DNA of 64,000 bases from Polyodon spathula. Its lineage: Eukaryota > Chordata > Actinopteri > Acipenseriformes > Polyodontidae. The translations under genes and the position numbers were made by a program. Of the stretch, positions 63,422-64,000 are shown piece after piece. Position 1 is the first letter of the stretch; every line of letters begins with the position of its first letter. The DNA lies in contig NC_054534.1 of NCBI RefSeq assembly GCF_017654505.1, positions 27,335,689 through 27,399,688 of the forward strand. Direction: 5' to 3'. Under the pieces are notes generated by a model that saw only the letters and a list, made by a program, of their open reading frames with translations, was not told the DNA's origin and made no database searches.

Positions 63422-64000
63422 ATCCCTTTATGTAATATCTGACTGCCAACTCTTCGTTTTCACTGTGTAGATCGCTCTAACAGCACCATTTCTTAATTGC
63501 TCACATCTCTGAGATGCATAAAGAGACCCATTTGTTGCTAAACATACAAAAGTCTCGTGGTGTTCCTTCCAGGCAACGCTGGCCTACATTTTAATCGTGA
63601 CATACAAAACATTGTCAGATTACCTCCGGCAATGTCAATAAAGTAAGGAAGGGAACGGGTAGGCGTGACGGTTCATTCCAGGAGAATTCAAGGGCTGTGA
63701 GAGAGTATGCATTTCTCTGTAGCCTAAGGTATATCGGCGACAGTATTCTTTTTCATGGGCAAAATGGTACTTACCGAACATAGCTCTCCTTCAGACTTCA
63801 GTATTGCCTTTTCGTTTGCGAGTTAGTATGGCTTTTCCACCCTTACACTTTGACCGGCTTGTTTATCTTAACATATTTGTTTTTCTAACTCCACTCCCCC
63901 TCAGACATAGTGACACTTGGTACATTCCTATAAAAATGCCCCCCAGTTCTACCTTTCCCCCGACGAGGTTTTATTTGGGTGGTTTTGATGTGAGCTAGAC
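63422..64000 (-). promoter_or_regulatory. psd3 5' region with a possible non-coding exon ending at 63775
   Basis: On the minus strand a strong donor, ATGTTCG|GTAAGTACC, lies at 63775/63774, preceded by GC-richer sequence. It may be the end of a 5' UTR exon that splices to the start-codon exon. No acceptor is certain and I see no CpG island or clear TATA box on this strand. The transcription start could be here or right of the window. Confidence 0.35.

Noticed and set aside
63925..63940. TATAAAAATG on the plus strand as a promoter
   Set aside because: It faces away from psd3 and nothing coding follows before the window ends.

Overview
The window is intron-rich, AT-rich vertebrate DNA with dense Tc1/mariner transposons and fish-type repeats. 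This points to a ray-finned fish. A non-teleost such as sturgeon or paddlefish is possible, but I cannot confirm it from sequence alone. No prokaryotic features, rRNA, tRNA or CRISPR were seen.

One protein-coding gene accounts for all convincing exons. It is psd3 (EFA6-family guanine nucleotide exchange factor for ARF6), on the minus strand and running from right to left. Nine coding exons were located by translation and splice signals, at 63421-63401, 55440-55329, 47269-46216, 44837-44361, 25385-25194, 24011-23931, 23671-23559, 22043-21985 and 12806-12717. Every junction is GT-AG. All phases match, and together they give 733 uninterrupted codons. These cover the N-terminal unstructured region and most of the Sec7 catalytic domain, including the glutamate finger. 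The rest of Sec7, the PH domain and the C-terminus must lie left of position 1. A second, phase-compatible first exon at 41276-41209 would give a short isoform that keeps Sec7.

The introns hold the mobile DNA. Seven Tc1/mariner copies or fragments lie at 3.7-5.1, 15.0-16.6, 24.3-24.9, 25.9-27.4, 28.7-30.3, 34.3-36.3 and 47.5-48.4 kb, all with disabled transposases. A 5'-truncated Ty3/gypsy element lies at 16.9-19.6 kb. It has a SCAN-like gag segment and its integrase remnants upstream of reverse transcriptase (Gmr1-like order). Several solo LTRs end in TGTG...CACA or TGTG...GACA with 4-5 bp target duplications. There are also a piggyBac-like MITE, a 167-bp-arm palindrome, an L2-like LINE 3' end and a degenerate transposon coding fossil at the left edge. 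Microsatellites are numerous, and several grow directly from Tc1 ends.

Apart from psd3 there is no gene network. The likely biology is ARF6 activation at the plasma membrane by the psd3 product, with intron size set by transposon insertion.
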